Of a stretch of 64,000 nt of DNA, positions 54,744-62,930 are shown piece after piece. Source of the stretch: Lichenicola sp964247735. GTDB lineage: Bacteria; Pseudomonadota; Alphaproteobacteria; Acetobacterales; Acetobacteraceae. The position numbers and the translations under genes are program-made. Below the pieces are notes generated by a model. The model was given only the letters and a program-made list of their open reading frames with translations. It did no database searches and was not told the DNA's origin. The DNA lies in the NCBI GenBank assembly GCA_964247735.1, contig CAXTVS010000002.1, forward strand, positions 1-64,000, read 5' to 3'. Each line of letters begins with the position of its first letter. Positions within the stretch are counted from its first letter, which is position 1.

Positions 54744-55679
54744 TCAGACAAGCCGGACGCGAAGCTCGCCCAGACCTTCGAGGCTAGACACGACCTCGTC
54801 GCCGGCCTTCAGCCAGCGCCGCTGCTCGGGGGGCGCCTTCTCGCCGAGGATCACGCCCTGCGGCGTTCCGGTGAACAGGATGTCGCCCGGGGAAAGGGTC
54901 ATGATGCGGGCACAGAACGCGATCAGGGAGCGGCAGTCGAAGATCATGTCGCTCGTGTTCCAGTCCTGCCGGGACTCCCCGTTGACGCGGGTCTGCAGGC
55001 GCAGGTTGTTCGGATCCGGGACGCGGTCGCGGGTGACGAGCCAGGGCCCGAGCGGCGCAAAGCCATCCGAGGTCTTGCCGGCGAGGAACTGCGTGGTGGC
55101 CATCTGCATGCCGCGCGCGCTGACGTCGTTGCCGATGGCGTAGCCGGCGACGTAGTCGAGCGCGTCCGCTTCCGGCACGTCCCGGCATGGGCGCCCGATC
55201 AGCACCACCAGCTCGGTCTCGAAGTCGAACCGGTCGTCGATCGCGGTGGGCAGGGCGATGGTGCCGTCATGGTGGTTCAGCGCGTTGGGGAACTTGGCGA
55301 ACAGCGGCGGCTGCTTCGGGATTGGGGTGCCGGTTTCCGCCGCGTGTTCCCGGTAGTTGAAGCCGACGCAGATGATCTTGCCCGGGCGGGTCACCAGCGG
55401 CGCGAAGCGGACGTTGGTGGCCGGGATCAGCATTGCGCAAGCGGGGTTGCCGAGGGTTGCGTCGCGCACGGCGCGGAGCTGCGGGCCGAGCCCGTTCTGC
55501 AGCAGGTCGTCGACGTCGCGTGGTGCCGGCAGCCCGAGGGCGCGGGCGGTGGCGCCGACGTCGAGCATCCCGTCCGGGGTTTCCAGGCCGAGCGCGGTGC
55601 CGCCGTCGATGCGGAGGTTGGCGATCCGCGCGCCCAGCGTGGAGACGTCCTGGAAGTCCTGGTCGGGGGGGATGGGCAT
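54744..55679 (-). CDS. Fumarylacetoacetate hydrolase family protein
   Basis: A 311-residue FAH-family enzyme: KIICVGFNYREHAAETGTP, FAKFPNALNHHDGTI, FDFETELVVLIG metal-binding region, GYAIGNDVSARGMQ, and TGTPQGVILGEKAPP. This is the small-domain type acting on acylpyruvates or 2-hydroxyhepta-2,4-dienedioate-like diacids; the exact substrate is not known. ATG 55679 has AGGA upstream. It lies ~110 bp downstream of the beta-helix gene. Confidence 0.88.
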   Translation of the reverse strand: MPIPPDQDFQDVSTLGARIANLRIDGGTALGLETPDGMLDVGATARALGLPAPRDVDDLLQNGLGPQLRAVRDATLGNPACAMLIPATNVRFAPLVTRPGKIICVGFNYREHAAETGTPIPKQPPLFAKFPNALNHHDGTIALPTAIDDRFDFETELVVLIGRPCRDVPEADALDYVAGYAIGNDVSARGMQMATTQFLAGKTSDGFAPLGPWLVTRDRVPDPNNLRLQTRVNGESRQDWNTSDMIFDCRSLIAFCARIMTLSPGDILFTGTPQGVILGEKAPPEQRRWLKAGDEVVSSLEGLGELRVRLV

Positions 55680-55747
55680 CGAGGGGGTTCCTGTGCGGTC
55701 TCGCCGCGTCCCCAACGCCATCCGCCGGCTGTCGTTCGCCTCGTCGC

Positions 55748-55777
55748 TGGCCGGATCCAGGGGATCGAACCCCGGCC
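55748..55777 (-). repeat. tRNA T-arm-like hairpin after the beta-helix gene
   Basis: On the minus strand GGGGTTCGATCCCC sits between CCGG and a terminal GGCCA. This looks like a T-loop (TTCGATC) with its stem and a CCA end, but the remainder of a tRNA is missing and coding sequence ends 13 bp upstream. The outer GGCCGG/CCGGCC also pairs, so a simple terminator hairpin for the beta-helix gene is as likely. Confidence 0.35.
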
Positions 55778-55790
55778 CCCGACCCGCCGC

Positions 55791-57989
55791 CTACCAGCGG
55801 GTCCAGAGGCTGCGGTCGTTGTCGTAGACGAAGGTGACCGGGGTGGTGGGAGTGATGCCGGCGGGAGCGCCCAGCACGGTGGCGGTGGTGCCGGAGGTCG
55901 AGGTGCCGCCGTTCACGGTCAGCGCGGTGATGGCGCACTCGGCGGTGAGGTGGAAGGTCTGCTTGGGCCGCGGGTTGGCCGGCAGCACCTCGGTGAGCGT
56001 CGCCAGCGTGGTGGAGGTCGAGGCGCAGACCAGGATTTGGCCGGCCGTGTTGTCGGTGCCGGTGACCGTGGCGCCGGCGGTGGCGGCGACCGGGACCGGC
56101 GAGCTGTCGACGATGCCGCCATTGGTCACCAGGCCGCCCTTGCAGGTCAGGTTCAGGGTGCCCATGCCCATCGTCCCCGCGGTGCCGCCGGAGCCGCCCA
56201 GACGGCAGTCGTAGTCGTTCAGGCCGAGAAAGGTGCCGTTGGGCGAGGCGACGCTGTGGAAGTCGATGGTGCCGGCATAGCCGGGACCGACGCCGGGAAC
56301 GGCGACGCCTGGCATGCCGAGCTCGAAGCCGGCGGCGAAGTACTGGCCATAGGAGCCGTGGATGACGCTGTCGTGGCCGGCGTCGGCGTAGATCACGTTG
56401 TCCACGGTGACGATGTTCTCGAAGTGCGGGTTGAAGCGCACGTCGCTGCCGGCATAGGTGTTCTGGAAGCAGGTGGTGCTGCGGCTGTTGCTGGTGTTGG
56501 GCGCGCACTCGTCGTTGTCGACCAGCACGTTGGGACCCTGCGCGGAGAATCCGTAGTCGGAGCCTGCGACCGACACGTTGCCGACGATGGAGGGCAGGCC
56601 GTCGTACACCCCGGAGCCGTTGGCGCCCTGGTTCAGCACCAGGCCGTAGGAGTTGTAGGTGGTGGCGCCGCTGCCCTGATACCCGGCGGCGGGTGCGGTG
56701 ATGGTGTCGCCGCTGACGTTCACCCAGTCGACACCGTCGAGGAACTCGCCGTACCAGTTGGTGCCGGCGACGTTGTTGTTGGGATAGTAGAAGTTGCCCT
56801 GGCTGAACACGGTGCCGATGTTGGTGACGTGCACGTTGGCGGCCGAGGCGCCGCCGGAGGCTGCGTGGATCGACAGCGAGCCGTTCACCTGCTGCAGGCC
56901 CGACAGCCAGGTGACGCCGGTCGCCACCTCGACCCAGAACGGGCGCTCCAGCCAGACCGCCTGGATGGCGCGTCCGCTGATGTCGAAGAAGGCGCTGCCG
57001 CCGTAGGAGGTGCAGTCCTGGCAGATGATGTTGCCGTGGCCGGTGCCGCCGGCGGGCGTGTCGCTGACGATCTGGAAGCCGGCAGTCTTGCTTTCGCGCA
57101 GGTCGATCGCGATCGCGCGGTTGATGTAGAGGAAGTCGGGGTCGGTGAAGCGCAGGCCGGTGGCCCAGGCCTGGGTGCCGCCGCTCCAGCCGGCGCGGTT
57201 GGTGAAGGCGACGTCCTCGATCACCTGGGTCGGCGCCACGTTGGAGAGCACCAGCGGGATGCCCTTGATGTTGAGCGCGATCCCGGTGTTGGACGCGCCG
57301 GAATAGGCGGTGGAGAACTTGATCCCCTTGATGTACAGCGCCTGGCCGGAATAGGTGCCGTTGTGGACGATGTCGTTGCCGTTGGGGTTGGCGGCGAAGG
57401 TGACGTCGAGCCCGTCGCCGGCGGAGCTCCACACCAGCTCGGTATGCGAAGTGCCTTCGCCCACTAGGGCGAAACCGGAATTGATCAGGGTGGTCGCGGT
57501 CAGCGTGGCGCTGAGCATGCAGGCGCCGGACGGCACCACGATCCTGACGCTGCCGTTGTGGTTGACGCCGACGCCGACGGTGCCGGCGAACTGGCTGGCG
57601 CTGCCGCCGGCCGGCAGCTGGCCGGTGGCGACCGCGATCGCCGCCTGGAACGCGGCGGTGTCGTCGGTGCTGCCGTCGCACTTGGCGCCGTAGTCGCGCA
57701 CGTTCAGGTTCTCGGAGAAGCGAGCGGCGAGCGAGCGCGAGGCGAGCGCCAGCGAGGGCAGTGGCGTCGCGGCGGCGAGACCTGCGGCCGGCAGGGCGGC
57801 GGCGGCCTGCGAGGCGATGGACGCGAGGCTGGTGCCGCCGACGGTGGCGGCGCCGTTGAGGCTCTGTATGCTGAGGTTGCGCGCGGACACGTCGCCGGCG
57901 CGGTTGAAGATCGGCTGGGCCTTCGCGGCAACGGGCAGCACGGCGGTTGACATCGAGATGAATGCAAGCGCGATTGGCAAACGCGTCAT
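55791..57989 (-). CDS. Secreted pectate-lyase-like beta-helix protein
   Basis: 732 residues: signal peptide (LPIALAFISMSTAVLPVAAKA), a short spacer, then NVRDYGAKCDGSTDDTAAFQAA (residues ~95-115), the start motif of Pfam Pectate_lyase_3/tail-spike beta-helices, and a long repetitive Gly/Asn/Thr-rich helix with internal Cys pairs (IICQDCTSYGG). It probably binds or cleaves a polysaccharide. No catalytic triad can be assigned from sequence. ATG 57989 has GGAG 5 nt upstream. The beta-helix family often occurs in phage tails, but nothing phage-like surrounds it. Confidence 0.8.
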   Translation of the reverse strand: MTRLPIALAFISMSTAVLPVAAKAQPIFNRAGDVSARNLSIQSLNGAATVGGTSLASIASQAAAALPAAGLAAATPLPSLALASRSLAARFSENLNVRDYGAKCDGSTDDTAAFQAAIAVATGQLPAGGSASQFAGTVGVGVNHNGSVRIVVPSGACMLSATLTATTLINSGFALVGEGTSHTELVWSSAGDGLDVTFAANPNGNDIVHNGTYSGQALYIKGIKFSTAYSGASNTGIALNIKGIPLVLSNVAPTQVIEDVAFTNRAGWSGGTQAWATGLRFTDPDFLYINRAIAIDLRESKTAGFQIVSDTPAGGTGHGNIICQDCTSYGGSAFFDISGRAIQAVWLERPFWVEVATGVTWLSGLQQVNGSLSIHAASGGASAANVHVTNIGTVFSQGNFYYPNNNVAGTNWYGEFLDGVDWVNVSGDTITAPAAGYQGSGATTYNSYGLVLNQGANGSGVYDGLPSIVGNVSVAGSDYGFSAQGPNVLVDNDECAPNTSNSRSTTCFQNTYAGSDVRFNPHFENIVTVDNVIYADAGHDSVIHGSYGQYFAAGFELGMPGVAVPGVGPGYAGTIDFHSVASPNGTFLGLNDYDCRLGGSGGTAGTMGMGTLNLTCKGGLVTNGGIVDSSPVPVAATAGATVTGTDNTAGQILVCASTSTTLATLTEVLPANPRPKQTFHLTAECAITALTVNGGTSTSGTTATVLGAPAGITPTTPVTFVYDNDRSLWTRW

Positions 57990-58139
57990 GGGATCTCCAC
58001 TCTGACGACCGGGATTGACCGGCTGTGGCGACATGATACGTTGGCTCAATACGTAGCCGAAAAGAATTGCGTGCCGCGTGCCGGTTGCCGCGGACGCTGC
58101 TGCCGTTTGGCAGAACGCGGATCGCGTCGGCGCTGCCGC

Positions 58140-60521
58140 CTATGATCCGCCGGGACGCGCGCCGGCGTGGCGGCGCAGGAGGTCGACGAGGCGGTCGAAC
58201 ATCGCCGGACGCGAGACCACGAAGTTGCCGCGTCCGTCCACGCCGCCCGCGTCGCGGTCCGGCGTGCAGTCCCGCACCTCGTCGGCACGGTTGAACAGCA
58301 TCTCCGAGCTGCCTTCGAGGGCGGCCGGCGCGTCGTAGATGTGCAGGTCGGCGCGGTGCTCGAGGTTCCAGCGGCTCGACAGCACCAGGCCGGGGGTGTT
58401 GCAGATCCAGCGGTACTTCGCGAGTGCTGCGCCAAGCGGGGCGATGAAGCAGTCGGCGCGCGCGCACCAGACCACGCTGCACAGCGCCGAGCGGTTGACG
58501 AGGTCGACCACGCGCACCCCGGCCTCCCGGCCCGCCGCCACGATCGCCGCCGCCAGCGCGAACTCCTGCGCGAGGTCGCTGTTCGGATCGACGTCGCTCC
58601 GGACGGCGTCGCCGCGGTCGTGCTGGTCGTTCAGTCCATCCACCACCATGGTGCAGCCCGGCACCGTGCGTCCGAGATGGCGGAGGAGGTCGGCCGCGAA
58701 GTCGGCGATGTCGTCCAGGGTGCGGTTGCCGACCCGTATCCCGAACAGGATCACCGGGCCTGCCTCCCGCGCCGCGTCGGCAGCGGCGCAGTCGTCCCGC
58801 AGCGAGGGCGTGGCGTTGCCGGCCGCCACCACCGCCGGGCCGAGCTCGACCGGGATGCTGATGGCGTTGTAGCGGATCACGCGCTGGTCGGAGCGGTAGA
58901 AGGCGGGGATGTGGGCGTCGAAGCCGTGCGCGTGCCGGGTGATGCGGCCGTCCAGCACCGGGAAGATCCGCTCCTCAGGGCCGAAATAGGCCTGGATGAC
59001 GCCGCTGCTGAACATCTGCAGCTGCGGCAGGCGGTCGTGCCCCGCGTTGTGCCGCAGCAGGAAGGCGAGGCCGGCCAGGTCCTGCCAGACGTAGTGGCCG
59101 ATGTGGATCGCACAGGCGCCGAAGAACTGCTGCACCGCCGGATCGCACGGCAGCCGGGCGCCGGCCCCAAGTGCCGCGCGATGCGCCGCCAGGTGGCCAA
59201 GCAGGGCAGCTCGTCCCCTGGTGAAATGCCCGCAGGCGGCGGCGAGGTCGGGCGTGCGCGCCACCAGCAGGTCGGCGGCCGGGAAGTAGAGCGCGTGGTT
59301 GTAAAAATACGTGCCGGTGCAGACGACATGGAACACCAGGCCGGTGGCCTCGTGCCGGAACCGGTAGGCGAAGCAGTTCTGGTCGAGCAGGAACGCGAAG
59401 CCGTCGCTTTCTACGAAGCTGCCGTCCGCGGGCGACGGCCAGAGCATCCGGCCCTCGCGCAGCAGCCGGTCCATCTCGGCATGCAGGCTGTGACCCAGGG
59501 AGCGGGCCATCGCCGCCATGTCCAGCGGGAGCAGACCGTGCGCGACCGGAACCACGTAGGCCATCCCCGGTGGCGGCGACGCGTCGAGGGTCCAGACCAG
59601 GGTGTCGCCGGAATGGCCGGCCTCCTCCAGGTGGAGCGACACCAGGGCCACCAAATCCGCCGACGGCAGCCGCGCCACCCCGTCCTCCGGCAGCCGCACC
59701 TCCGGTGCCCCGAGCGCCAGGCCGCGCCACAGCGCCGACAGCAGCGGGCCGGCCAGGCGCGCCAGGTGGCGTTGCCAGTGCATCGGCAGCAGGGAAGTGG
59801 CGTGGCTCACCAGGCGCCCGTCCAGGTCGACGAACCAAGTCGCCTCGTGCCCGTCCCGGTGACGCAGGATCACCGCCAGGAGCGGCGTGAACGCCGCCTC
59901 GATTGCGGCAACCGTCCAGCCGGGAAGCAGCTCCGCCAGCGCTTCGCCGACCACCAGCGGCACCATGCCGCCAGGGTTGCCGATCAGGCTGCCGTTGGTG
60001 TCGGGGACCGGGGTGAACCGGAGCGGCGGGACGTCCTCGAGACTGTGTTGTAGCAGGAGCGGATCGGGCAGCAGGGGAAGGAGGGGATCGGTCTCGAGCA
60101 GCGCGTCGAGCTCGCGCTGCACCGCGGCGGGAAGGGCGAGCCAGGCGCGCACCGCGTCCGGCACCGCGACCCGGATCGGCCTGCCGGGCGCGTGCCGCAG
60201 CCACAGCCCGATTCCCTGCAGCCGGCCGGCGAACAGGAGCCGCTCGCGCTCGGACCGGTTCTGCGGCGGCGCGCACAGCCGGCCGCTGTCCTCGACGTGC
60301 CAGCAGGCGACGCTGCCGTCGTCGTGACGGAGCACCAGCACCCAGAGCGGGTCGAGCAGGGTGAACAGCGCCTCGGCCTGCCAGCCGGGGTTGAAGCTGC
60401 GGACCGGATCGGCGCCGCTCATCAGCGGGATCGGCGGGCGGCCCGGCACGAGCAGGCGCATCCCGTCGGCATGGTGCTCCATCGGACGGTCGACGAGGAA
60501 AAGCGGGGTGTCCAGCGTCAA
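58140..60521 (-). CDS. Large protein of unknown family, paralog B (possible GT61-like C-terminus)
   Basis: 793 residues from TTG 60521, a length that matches paralog A (796), with a GGTGGA box ~10 nt upstream; ATG 60482 is a shorter alternative. The N-terminal half has two similar modules (GWQAEALFTLLDPLWVLVLR and GWTVAAIEAAFTPLLAVILR). The middle contains DQNCFAYR, ALYFPAADLLVA and HIGHYVWQDL, and the C-terminus ILFGIRVGNRTLDDI, PLGAALAKYRWICNTPGL and WNLEHRADLHIY. Function is unknown; the C-terminal region recalls GT61 enzymes. It lies next to the beta-helix gene and is divergent from an AraC regulator. Confidence 0.75.
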   Translation of the reverse strand: MTLDTPLFLVDRPMEHHADGMRLLVPGRPPIPLMSGADPVRSFNPGWQAEALFTLLDPLWVLVLRHDDGSVACWHVEDSGRLCAPPQNRSERERLLFAGRLQGIGLWLRHAPGRPIRVAVPDAVRAWLALPAAVQRELDALLETDPLLPLLPDPLLLQHSLEDVPPLRFTPVPDTNGSLIGNPGGMVPLVVGEALAELLPGWTVAAIEAAFTPLLAVILRHRDGHEATWFVDLDGRLVSHATSLLPMHWQRHLARLAGPLLSALWRGLALGAPEVRLPEDGVARLPSADLVALVSLHLEEAGHSGDTLVWTLDASPPPGMAYVVPVAHGLLPLDMAAMARSLGHSLHAEMDRLLREGRMLWPSPADGSFVESDGFAFLLDQNCFAYRFRHEATGLVFHVVCTGTYFYNHALYFPAADLLVARTPDLAAACGHFTRGRAALLGHLAAHRAALGAGARLPCDPAVQQFFGACAIHIGHYVWQDLAGLAFLLRHNAGHDRLPQLQMFSSGVIQAYFGPEERIFPVLDGRITRHAHGFDAHIPAFYRSDQRVIRYNAISIPVELGPAVVAAGNATPSLRDDCAAADAAREAGPVILFGIRVGNRTLDDIADFAADLLRHLGRTVPGCTMVVDGLNDQHDRGDAVRSDVDPNSDLAQEFALAAAIVAAGREAGVRVVDLVNRSALCSVVWCARADCFIAPLGAALAKYRWICNTPGLVLSSRWNLEHRADLHIYDAPAALEGSSEMLFNRADEVRDCTPDRDAGGVDGRGNFVVSRPAMFDRLVDLLRRHAGARPGGS

Positions 60522-60681
60522 GACCGTTCGCGTCCACCCGACCCAGGCGTTGCCGGGCGGCAGGTTGCCATGGAGGCAGGGTCGTCCACAACACGGGCCA
60601 CACCGGTCGTCGACCGGGGCCGGAACGCCAACCCGATGGGCGGGGTTATCTTCCCGTGACGGCCAGGCGAGGATCAAGGGT

Positions 60682-61650
60682 GTGGCAACGGACGTCCTCG
60701 ATCGTCTCCTGGCAGCCCTGGCGGTCCGGCTGCACGCCTTTTCCGTGTGCGCGCTGCAGAAGCACTGGCGTCTCGAGTTTCCGGGCTTCGAGGCGATCAC
60801 GGTGCACTACGTCCTGGACGGCGCCGGAGCCCTGAGCGTCGGCAACGGGCCGTGGCTGCCCTTTGCCTCGGGCAGCATCCTGGTGGTGCCGCCGCGCCAG
60901 GCGCATCAGGTGGGCGGGACCGGACCGGTCGCAGGGTCGGTGCGGGCCGAGGATCACTGCTCGCTGCTGGGCGACGGGCTGGTCACGTTCACCGCCGGGG
61001 ACGGGAGCCGCGACGTCCTGTTGCTGTGCGGGGCGATCTCGGCCTCCCATGCGTCGGCGCTCGGGCTGTTCGACCTGTTGCGTGAGCCCCTGGTCAAGGC
61101 GGTGTCGGCCGATCCGGTCACCGGCCAGGCCTTCGCGCTCATGCGTGCCGAGCTGGCACGACCGGGCCTGGGCACGCAGGCTATGACGGAGCTGCTGATG
61201 AAGCAGTGCCTCGTCGCATTGCTGCGCCGGCATCTCGAGGAGGGTGCGGGACCCGGGCTGTCCGCGGCGCTGCACCATCCGCGGCTGGCGCGTGCGGTGC
61301 TGGCGGTGCTGGAGGACCCGGCGGGACGACACAGCGTGACGAGCCTGGCGGCGGCGGCCGGGATGAGCCGCGCGTCCTTCGCCGACCACTTCTCACGGGC
61401 GTTCCAGTACGGGCCGATGGACTTCGTCCGGAAGGTGCGCCTCCGGACGGCCGCCCGCCTGCTGGCGACGACGAGCCTTCCGGTCAAGGTGATCGCGCAG
61501 GGCGTCGGCTATGGCGGTCCGGCCGAGCTGGCTCGGGCGTTCCGGTACTCCTACGGCATCGATCCGGTCGGCTATCGCCGGGCCGGCATCGACGATCCGC
61601 GCGAGCCAGGCGGCCGGGACGAGGTACCGGAGGCCGGACGTCCAGATTGA
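60682..61650 (+). CDS. AraC-family transcriptional regulator
   Basis: 322 residues. An N-terminal cupin-like (AraC_binding) domain contains VHYVLDGAGALSVGNGPWLPF and GSILVVPPRQAHQVGG; the C-terminal double helix-turn-helix contains VTSLAAAAGMSRASFADHF and VKVIAQGVGYGGPAELARAF. GTG 60682 gives MATDVLDRLL, with AAGG just upstream. Its target is unknown; the divergent paralog-B gene or the catalase-like gene downstream are candidates. Confidence 0.88.
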   Translation: MATDVLDRLLAALAVRLHAFSVCALQKHWRLEFPGFEAITVHYVLDGAGALSVGNGPWLPFASGSILVVPPRQAHQVGGTGPVAGSVRAEDHCSLLGDGLVTFTAGDGSRDVLLLCGAISASHASALGLFDLLREPLVKAVSADPVTGQAFALMRAELARPGLGTQAMTELLMKQCLVALLRRHLEEGAGPGLSAALHHPRLARAVLAVLEDPAGRHSVTSLAAAAGMSRASFADHFSRAFQYGPMDFVRKVRLRTAARLLATTSLPVKVIAQGVGYGGPAELARAFRYSYGIDPVGYRRAGIDDPREPGGRDEVPEAGRPD

Positions 61651-61769
61651 GCCGCCGATCGTCCAGATCCGGCGCAGGCGAAGCAAAGCCGGCCGGCTCG
61701 CGCGTTGCCAGGGTCACGCCGGGACCTCCATCCGCGGCGCCATGCTCCCGCTTCCCGATCGGAGTCGAC

Positions 61770-62918
61770 ATGTCGGCCAACATCCAGTTCGTCACCTCGC
61801 CGCTGCGTTTCACCCCGTCCATGGAAACCCCGCACGCGAACGAGGAAGACACCAACCAGGGACTGATCGACGCGCTGAACAGGATCAGCCAGACCACGTT
61901 CGAGCATTCCGGCCACGCCATCCGCTCGGTGCACGCCAAGGCGCACGGGGTGGTGCACGGGACGTTCGAGGTGCTGGGCCGGCTGCCGCCGGAATATGCG
62001 CAAGGGCTGTTCGCCAGGCCCGCCAGCTATCGCGCCGCGTTACGCTTCTCGACCGTGCCCGGCGACATCCTGGACGACAGCGTGTCCACGCCGCGTGGCC
62101 TGGCGGTGAAGGTGGTCGGAGTCGAGGGCGCCCGCCTGCCGGGCAGCGAGGACGACGCCACCCAGGACTTCATCATGGTCAACGCGCCGGCGTTCAGTGC
62201 GCCGACGGCGGCCAAGTTCCTCGGCAACCTCAAGATGCTGGCCGCCACCACCGACAAGGCGGAGGGGCTGAAGAAGGCGGTCTCCGCAGTCAACCGGGCC
62301 ACCGAGGCCGTGCTGGAAGCGTTCGGCGGCAAGAGCCCGACGCTGACCACCATGGGCGGCCAGAAGCAGACCCACATCCTGGGCGAGACCTTCTACTCCC
62401 AGGTGCCGATCCTGTACGGAGACTACGTCGCCAAGTTCAGCGCAACGCCGGTGTTCGACCTGTCGCTGCTGACCGGTGCCCCGATCGACACCAGCGATCC
62501 GAACGCGCTGCGGACCGCGGTGTCGCAGCATTTCGCCAGCCACGGCGGTGAATGGAACTTCTGCGTCCAGCTCTGCACCGACCTCGACACCATGCCGATC
62601 GAGGACGCCAGCGTGATCTGGCCGGAAGACAGGAGCCCGTACGTGCCGGTGGCACGACTGACCGTGGCGCCACAGGATTCCTGGAGCACGGAGGGCGTGG
62701 CCGCGATCGACGAGGGCGCCGCGTTCAGCCCCTGGCACGGGCTTGCCGCGCATCGTCCGCTCGGCTCGGTGATGCGGGCGCGGAACACGACCTATTCCAG
62801 CTCGGCCAAGTTCCGCTCCGAGCACAACGGCTGCCCGATCCACGAGCCGAAAGAAGGCCACGAGCCGAAAGAAGGCCACGAGCCGAAAGGGAGCCACGAG
62901 CCGAAGGCGGCCGGCTAG
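61770..62918 (+). CDS. Catalase-like heme protein (y4iL-type) with tandem-repeat tail
   Basis: A 382-residue protein of the small catalase-related family: SIRSVHAKAHGVVHGTFEV-like region with the heme-distal His, LRFSTVPGDILDDSVSTPRGLAVKV, QDFIMVNAPAFSA and an SPYVPVARLTV C-terminal heme-site region. It is a putative peroxidase/catalase. The last 25 residues are four HEPK-based repeats encoded by four 18-bp units (62841-62912). ATG 61770 has GGAG 6 nt upstream. Confidence 0.85.
   Translation: MSANIQFVTSPLRFTPSMETPHANEEDTNQGLIDALNRISQTTFEHSGHAIRSVHAKAHGVVHGTFEVLGRLPPEYAQGLFARPASYRAALRFSTVPGDILDDSVSTPRGLAVKVVGVEGARLPGSEDDATQDFIMVNAPAFSAPTAAKFLGNLKMLAATTDKAEGLKKAVSAVNRATEAVLEAFGGKSPTLTTMGGQKQTHILGETFYSQVPILYGDYVAKFSATPVFDLSLLTGAPIDTSDPNALRTAVSQHFASHGGEWNFCVQLCTDLDTMPIEDASVIWPEDRSPYVPVARLTVAPQDSWSTEGVAAIDEGAAFSPWHGLAAHRPLGSVMRARNTTYSSSAKFRSEHNGCPIHEPKEGHEPKEGHEPKGSHEPKAAG
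62841..62912 (+). repeat. Four tandem 18-bp repeats in the catalase-like gene
   Basis: Units start at 62841, 62859, 62877 and 62895. Each begins CACGAGCCGAA and encodes HEPK plus two residues (EG, EG, GS, AA). The first two units are identical. Such short in-frame repeats can gain or lose copies by slippage without changing the frame. Confidence 0.9.
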
Positions 62919-62930
62919 CGCTCCGCCGCG

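Noticed and set aside
55748..55777. A complete tRNA gene
   Set aside because: Only a T-arm-like hairpin and CCA are present; no acceptor 5' strand, D-arm or anticodon arm can be folded, and coding sequence begins 13 bp away.
55791..57989. Phage tail-spike gene in a prophage
   Set aside because: The beta-helix fold occurs in tail spikes, but the protein has a signal peptide and no phage genes are nearby.
62841..62912. A CRISPR-like repeat array
   Set aside because: The units are contiguous 18-bp coding repeats without spacers, inside an open reading frame.
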